In this document: positions 59,435 to 64,000 of the stretch, one piece after another
How positions within the stretch are numbered: the stretch's first letter is position 1
Layout of the letters: every line of letters begins with the position of its first letter
From: JAJYSO01 sp964579505
Lineage (GTDB): Bacteria; Bacteroidota; Bacteroidia; Flavobacteriales; Flavobacteriaceae
DNA: 64,000 nt
Assembly (NCBI GenBank): GCA_964579505.1
Contig: CAZOGC010000014.1
Span: 4,646 to 68,645, forward strand
Direction of reading: 5' to 3'
Translations under genes and position numbers: made by a program
The notes under the pieces: model-generated
Seen by the model: the letters and a program-made list of their open reading frames with translations, nothing else
Told to the model about the DNA's origin: nothing
The model's database searches: none

Positions 59435-61773
59435 TAGCGAATAATCATTATTTTAATTACTTTGGTGTGTTGTTGGTCGTCAGAAGTTACCATAACAAAA
59501 TAAACACCGGAAGCTACTTTATAGCGCCCAAAGGCAGTGGTGTTCCATTGAATACTCCCGCCTTCGGCTATTTTTTCATAAACTAGATTGCCTTCAATAT
59601 CTGTAATTTTTACGTCGGCATTTTCCATCAGTCCGTCTATGGTTACCACCCCGTGATAAGCTGGCCGAACGGGGTTGGGATAAGCGCGTAGTTTAGACAA
59701 ATCTTGTGCAGCATCGGTGGCTTTTCCCCTATAGACAACTAACCCTCTTTGCGTGGCAATGTACACTTTTCCGGTGGTGCCTTCTATTTTTATTTCGTTG
59801 ATAGTGTTTGAGGGAAGAGGGGAGTTGTCTGTGGTAAAATGTAGTAACGTTTTTTGCCCATCGGCAGCGATGTAATACACCCCTGATAAAGAGCCAATCC
59901 ATTTATTATTGTTACCATCAACAGCAATATCGGTAATACTTAACCCGGCAAATAATTCTTGTGCAACGCCATTTTTGTCTAGAAAAACAATATTATCAGC
60001 GTGGGCATTTGGATTGGTAAAAATCTGTGTAGGATTGTACAGCACGCGTAATCCTTGGCGGGCAGCAATCCACAGTGTATGATTGTGGTCTATGGCCAAA
60101 CTGCTTATATAATTATTGGGCAGATTGCCTTGTCCTTTCCCCCCTTTTAGTTTGGCAAATTGTTGGGTAGAGTTATCATACCCCACAACACCTTCTTCAT
60201 AAGTGGCTAGATAAATATTACCGGATCGGTCTCGAACAATATCGCCATATCCTAAATTATGTGCGGAATTTTGCATTATCCCGCTTACATCATAGGTAAC
60301 AAAATCATTAGTTCCACCTTGGGCTGGAAGTTTAAGTAATCCAAATTTGCTGGTAGCATTTCCCATCCATAAAGCGCCTTGTGGGTCAAACAACAAAGGC
60401 CCTAGTCTGATAGCGTCGTTACTTTCATTGGGGTTAGAAGATTTTGCTTTCTGTAAAACGGTACTGTTGGCAGGGGTGTAAAAATTTTGAACTTGGTTGG
60501 CGTTTAATTCAAGCAACCCGTCGTGATACGAAGAAACGAAGGCTTGTTCCGGTTTTTGTGGGTTGATGATGATATCAAAAAGTGATCGAGCCTTGTTAGG
60601 CAGGCCTTTCTGTGAGAGTTCTTGTGAAAGAATATTATAGGGAATATTTATCCATTGCCCTTGTGTGTAATGACTAATTCCGGTTTTATGGAGTCCATTT
60701 GGGGCGTAAGGATTATAGAACAAATTGTACGTTCCATAAATTGCCCAAAGATGGTGGCTAGCTATGTCAAAAGCGTATATGTTATTGTGTAAGGGACCAT
60801 TGGGACTGAGGTACTGAATGGCGGAAACATTGTTTAAAGTAGCTTTTATAAGTCCGAGTTTTTGGTCACCTATAAATAATTGCTCGTTGTATGCTAAAGC
60901 TGTTGTGAAATGTGGTTGATATTGCGTGATAGAAAAAGGAGTAACCAGTATTAAATTCTTCTTGTAAACCTGTACTTTGTTAGAAAAAGTTACGGTTAAA
61001 TATTTCCCAGCTGTTTTCATATCCTGAACAGTATTTGTAAAGGATAGGGCAGGGGTTAGACTGTTTCCTTGCTGTAGTTTTTGAAGGGTTTTTCCCTGCA
61101 AAGCATATACATTGTTTTGAAAAGACACGATGGCAGCAAAATTGCCACTACCTATTTGCTGCCACGAATGGTAGTTAACGAGATTTGGATTGCTCAAAGC
61201 GGCATATTTTAGTCCTTCACCTTGCGTAGCCGCATAAATTTTTTGGTTAAAAACAGTCAGTGCATTTACGGCCAATTTTCCGCCATTGTTTCCGATATAG
61301 TACGTATCACCAAATTCTAAATTGTCTAGCCTAAATACAGAAATTCCATAATTGGTTGCGATGAACAACCGATTTCCTTGAATATAAAAATTGTTTATTT
61401 TTCGCTGTTTGGGGGTCAGAGTGGGCTTTTGTATAATATCGACAAAAGTTTTGACGGTCTTTTTGTCTAAGTTGTATAACTGAAGCAGCCCATTTACGTA
61501 TCCAATAATGAGCGTATGATGGGAATTATTATAAGCAAGAGCTGAAATATTTTCTCCGGAAAGACCGTTTAAGGTGGTTATTTTTTGTTGTGCAAGACTG
61601 TTTATGTCGGTAACAAAAATGGCATTTTCTGCTGCCGTATAAATTTTTTGTGGGCCATAGGCTAGGTCTTCTATATGGTAGAAGGAAAAGAAACCTTCCC
61701 AATTGTCGGTATAATTTTGGGCAGAGATTCCCCAGGATAGGATAAAAAAAAGAAAAATACATGCTTTTTTCAT
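59434..61773 (-). CDS. porZ: PorZ-like type IX secretion system beta-propeller protein
   Basis: 779-residue exported protein. After a signal peptide (KKACIFLFFILSWGISAQ) come two beta-propeller regions with two-component-regulator-type repeats (GLSGENISALAYN, GKLAVNALTVFN, GQGNLPNNYISSLAIDHNHTLWIAARQGL, DGNNNKWIGSLSGVYYI), and a C-terminal T9SS type A sorting-like domain starting LRAYPNPV and ending KVIKIMIIR. PorZ is part of the attachment complex that processes and anchors T9SS cargo at the cell surface. The position directly before recO agrees with PorZ as I recall it from other flavobacteria. ATG at 61771-61773. Confidence 0.88.
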   Translation of the reverse strand: MKKACIFLFFILSWGISAQNYTDNWEGFFSFYHIEDLAYGPQKIYTAAENAIFVTDINSLAQQKITTLNGLSGENISALAYNNSHHTLIIGYVNGLLQLYNLDKKTVKTFVDIIQKPTLTPKQRKINNFYIQGNRLFIATNYGISVFRLDNLEFGDTYYIGNNGGKLAVNALTVFNQKIYAATQGEGLKYAALSNPNLVNYHSWQQIGSGNFAAIVSFQNNVYALQGKTLQKLQQGNSLTPALSFTNTVQDMKTAGKYLTVTFSNKVQVYKKNLILVTPFSITQYQPHFTTALAYNEQLFIGDQKLGLIKATLNNVSAIQYLSPNGPLHNNIYAFDIASHHLWAIYGTYNLFYNPYAPNGLHKTGISHYTQGQWINIPYNILSQELSQKGLPNKARSLFDIIINPQKPEQAFVSSYHDGLLELNANQVQNFYTPANSTVLQKAKSSNPNESNDAIRLGPLLFDPQGALWMGNATSKFGLLKLPAQGGTNDFVTYDVSGIMQNSAHNLGYGDIVRDRSGNIYLATYEEGVVGYDNSTQQFAKLKGGKGQGNLPNNYISSLAIDHNHTLWIAARQGLRVLYNPTQIFTNPNAHADNIVFLDKNGVAQELFAGLSITDIAVDGNNNKWIGSLSGVYYIAADGQKTLLHFTTDNSPLPSNTINEIKIEGTTGKVYIATQRGLVVYRGKATDAAQDLSKLRAYPNPVRPAYHGVVTIDGLMENADVKITDIEGNLVYEKIAEGGSIQWNTTAFGRYKVASGVYFVMVTSDDQQHTKVIKIMIIR

Positions 61774-61859
61774 AAACTAGGTGCTTCAATTAAAGCCTTA
61801 TAGAATGTTTCTTCGTTTATATAATAAACCATCCTATCCTGCGGTTCTGTCTGTGTATT

Positions 61860-63002
61860 TTAGCCTAAGGCTTGCGCTAAATCGGCAATTAGATCCTCTT
61901 CGTCTTCTATACCTACACTTAGCCGAACAAGCGAGTCTTTAACACCTACTTTTTCGCGTTCTTCTTTAGGAATAGCGGCATGCGTCATACTGGCCGGGTG
62001 ACCTGCTAAAGATTCTACGCCACCCAATGATTCAGCAAGGGTAAAAACTCTTAGTTTTTCAACAAAGGCAAGGGTGTCTTCAAGAGAATCGCTTTTGGTG
62101 GTAAAAGATAACATACCTCCAAAGTCGCGCATTTGTTTTTTAGCAATGGCATGATTGGGGTGGCTTTCTAGCCCCGGCCAATTTACGTTGGCTACTTTTG
62201 GATGTTGGTTGAGAAACTCGGCTACGGCTCGACCGTTTTCGCAATGGCGTTGCATGCGCACGTGTAGTGTTTTAATGCCACGCAATACGAGATAGCTATC
62301 TTGTGGGCCGGCTATGGCACCACTTGAGTTTTGAATAAAATATAGTCGATCGGCCAATTCTTTGTTGTTTAGCGCTAACACACCCATCACCACATCACTA
62401 TGTCCCCCTAAATATTTGGTAGCGCTGTGCATAACGATGTCGGCTCCTAGATTTAATGGATTTTGTAAATAAGGAGAAGCAAAAGTATTGTCTACAACTA
62501 ATATAATATTTTTTTGTTTAGCTATTTGTGAAATAGCTTCAATGTCTATGATGCCCATCATAGGGTTGGTAGGTGTTTCTACCCATATCAGCTTGGTCTT
62601 ATCAGTAATTTTCGCTTCAATTGTAGAAGCATCTTGCATACCTACGAAGTTGAATTTTAATCCAAAACCTTCAAAAACTTTGGTAAATAAGCGATAGGTT
62701 CCACCATATAAATCATTGGTAGAAAGCACTTCATCACCTGATTTTAATAATTTTAAGACGGCATCAATAGCAGCTAATCCCGATCCGAAAGCCAATCCAT
62801 AGGTACCGTTTTCTATGCTGGCAACAGCTTTTTCTAAGGCGTTTCTAGTAGGATTTCCGGTACGCGAATATTCATAGCCTTTATGTTGACCGGGAGAGGC
62901 TTGTGCGTAGGTTGAGGTTTGATAAATAGGAGGCATAACAGCGCCGTATGCGGGGTCTGTATTTTCTTGTCCGCCGTGTATAGTTTTGGTATTAAATTTC
63001 AT
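61860..63002 (-). CDS. Cystathionine gamma-synthase/lyase family PLP enzyme
   Basis: 380-residue Cys/Met-metabolism PLP enzyme. Seen: PPIYQTSTYAQ, GYEYSRTGNPTR (residues about 44-55), FGSGLAAI, the PLP Lys in VMHSATKYLGGHSDVVMG, and SLGGVESL near the C-terminus. It may form cystathionine from O-acyl-homoserine (MetB) or cleave cystathionine (MccB); the residues seen do not separate these. The frame is open 42 codons upstream, but ATG at 63000-63002 gives the conserved FNTKTIHGG start and lies just after a good promoter. 86 bp before porZ on the same strand. Confidence 0.92.
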   Translation of the reverse strand: MKFNTKTIHGGQENTDPAYGAVMPPIYQTSTYAQASPGQHKGYEYSRTGNPTRNALEKAVASIENGTYGLAFGSGLAAIDAVLKLLKSGDEVLSTNDLYGGTYRLFTKVFEGFGLKFNFVGMQDASTIEAKITDKTKLIWVETPTNPMMGIIDIEAISQIAKQKNIILVVDNTFASPYLQNPLNLGADIVMHSATKYLGGHSDVVMGVLALNNKELADRLYFIQNSSGAIAGPQDSYLVLRGIKTLHVRMQRHCENGRAVAEFLNQHPKVANVNWPGLESHPNHAIAKKQMRDFGGMLSFTTKSDSLEDTLAFVEKLRVFTLAESLGGVESLAGHPASMTHAAIPKEEREKVGVKDSLVRLSVGIEDEEDLIADLAQALG

Positions 63003-63024
63003 GAGTTTACTTTTTAATTCTATA

Positions 63025-63055
63025 CAAATGTAAGTTTCCGTAAGGGCATAAACAA
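63025..63055 (-). promoter_or_regulatory. Promoter of the cystathionine gamma-synthase/lyase gene
   Basis: Minus strand: TTG at 63055-63053, 20-nt spacer, TACATTTG at 63032-63025. Predicted start near 63020, leader about 18 nt. Confidence 0.65.
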
Positions 63056-63090
63056 AATAGTTTTTATCTTTATCGACACTAAACCTTTCT

Positions 63091-63870
63091 ATGATGAAAA
63101 AATATATATTCTTGCTCTTTTTGAGCACCTTATTTGTTAGTTGTAAACAAAATAAGCAGCAGAAAAAAAATCAGGTAGCGGATAAAGTTGATTATAAGAT
63201 AATCACGTTAGATTCTACCAATTTAGCGGCTTGTAAAAATGGCAATTGTCCGGATGTGGCGGTGAGTTATATAAAATTTGAAGGAAATTCAGATCGAGTA
63301 AAAGCCATCAATGCTAAAAATGAAGCAGAATTAACCCAATTATTTGCCAGCACAGAAGAAACACCTAGTTATAAAAATTTACCAGCAGCGGTAAACGGAT
63401 TTATAAATGATTATTTTCAGTTTAAACAAGAATACCCTAGGTCGGCGGCCTCTTATGAAGCTAAAGTAGAGCAGACCCTAAAGAGTCAGGATAGTCGAAG
63501 TATTGTTGTCAAAACTTCTTTTTATTTGTTTACCGGAGGAGCTCACGGCTATGGCGGGGTTCGTTTCTTTAATTTTGATGCCCAAACCGGTAAGTATTTA
63601 ACGCATAAAGATTTGATTTCAGACCTTCCGGCGTTTACAAAATTTGTAGAGAAAAAATTTAGACAACGTTATAAAGTAGCTCCGGATGCTGATTTAAACG
63701 CGCAAGGATTTTTCTTTGAAAACGGAAAATTTGCTTTGCCTAAAAATATAGCAGTCCTCCCCAAAGCCGTTATTCTGTTGTATAATCCTTATGAGGCGGC
63801 TAGTTATGCACAAGGGCAATTGCGTTTTGTTTTTCCGAGAAAAATGGTAGAGCAGTGGCTAGCCTATTAA
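63091..63870 (+). CDS. DUF3298 (RsiV-like) domain lipoprotein
   Basis: 259-residue exported lipoprotein (lipobox LFVSC, Cys at about 18). After a Lys/Gln-rich linker come a DUF4163-like region (about 40-140: YIKFEGNSDRVKAINAKNE) and a DUF3298 domain with FYLFTGGAHGYGGVRFFNFD and the C-terminal VLPKAVILLYNPYEAASYAQG, as in Bacteroidota homologues of RsiV, which binds lysozyme in Bacillus. A lysozyme-sensing or inhibitor role is possible but not shown. It starts ATGATG at 63091; either ATG could be used. Confidence 0.88.
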   Translation: MMKKYIFLLFLSTLFVSCKQNKQQKKNQVADKVDYKIITLDSTNLAACKNGNCPDVAVSYIKFEGNSDRVKAINAKNEAELTQLFASTEETPSYKNLPAAVNGFINDYFQFKQEYPRSAASYEAKVEQTLKSQDSRSIVVKTSFYLFTGGAHGYGGVRFFNFDAQTGKYLTHKDLISDLPAFTKFVEKKFRQRYKVAPDADLNAQGFFFENGKFALPKNIAVLPKAVILLYNPYEAASYAQGQLRFVFPRKMVEQWLAY

Positions 63871-63961
63871 GCTAAAAATCTAATTACGAGAACTCAAACG
63901 AAATCCTATTCAAAAATATTTTGCACATATGAGTTGACACAGCATTTTTTTTCAATTTTAC

Positions 63962-63993
63962 TTGCATAATTCATTTTATTTTTAAAATCTTTG
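63962..63993 (+). promoter_or_regulatory. Weak candidate promoter for a gene beyond the right edge
   Basis: TTG at 63962-63964, 21-nt spacer, AATCTTTG at 63986-63993 (one mismatch to TAnnTTTG). The 130 bp after the DUF3298 gene hold no recognised coding sequence. Confidence 0.3.
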
Positions 63994-64000
63994 TACACGA

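Overview
The window is a stretch of chromosome from a member of the Bacteroidota, almost certainly class Flavobacteriia. The evidence is: an AT-rich sequence with essentially no Shine-Dalgarno motifs; many promoters of the Bacteroidota form TTG-N19-TAnnTTTG; a type IX secretion component of the PorZ type; Bacteroidota-restricted families (DUF4290, Nmad1/DUF1599, the BT_3928-like DoxX protein); a mevalonate-pathway enzyme; and MurA with Asp instead of Cys in the active site. About ten genes appear to start with TTG. No phage, insertion sequence, integron or CRISPR array was seen. The gene content is housekeeping and cell envelope.

Layout. 1-2.3 kb (-): tsaD, rsmE and the 5' part of mvaD, which runs off the left edge. 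2.4-14.6 kb is envelope biogenesis: a TamB-like AsmA-family giant, then ridA, DedA and LptD on the minus strand, divergent from N-acetylmuramoyl-L-alanine amidase, an MlaD-type lipid-binding protein and a membrane Fe-S oxidoreductase. 14.7-23.3 kb (-): pgi, a carboxypeptidase-regulatory-like protein, an MscS channel, and the block ABC permease-tpiA-prmA-clpS, preceded by a DoxX-type redox membrane protein and a duplicated Nmad1 protein. 23.3-25 kb (+): folP-cdaA. 25-27.6 kb (-): glutaminyl-peptide cyclotransferase and a beta-helix lipoprotein, divergent from the SRP RNA gene. 27.9-29.5 kb (+): an SDR and transaldolase-like fsa.

29.5-32.7 kb holds a haem-binding protein, tRNA-Met, a START-like protein, a class IV aminotransferase, YqgE and HU. 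32.9-36.3 kb (-) is an AAA ATPase-recQ-fmt operon. 36.4-39 kb (+) holds DUF493, then DUF4290-murA. 39-40.7 kb (-) is glyA-DUF2059; fumarylacetoacetase follows on +. 42.2-45.5 kb (-) is a compact five-gene run: M23 peptidase, MerR regulator, LemA and two TPM-domain proteins. 45.6-54.6 kb (+) holds alaS, an M3 peptidase, fumC, a fatty-acid desaturase and an aminotransferase. 54.7-57.8 kb holds prfC (-) and pyrH-frr (+). 57.8-63 kb (-) is porZ-recO-HDAC with 1-nt overlaps, plus a trans-sulfuration enzyme. A DUF3298 lipoprotein (+) closes the window.

No clearly novel system is present. The best leads are regulatory and architectural: a promoter placing the prfC transcription start on its ATG; a 12-bp direct repeat with 20-bp period upstream of HU; an inverted repeat embedded in the DUF4290-murA promoter and an 18-bp palindrome before murA; a 13-nt complementarity between the TPM operon terminator and an internal stop/start junction; the duplicated Nmad1 protein beside folP-cdaA; and an orphan membrane Fe-S subunit lacking its usual partner.
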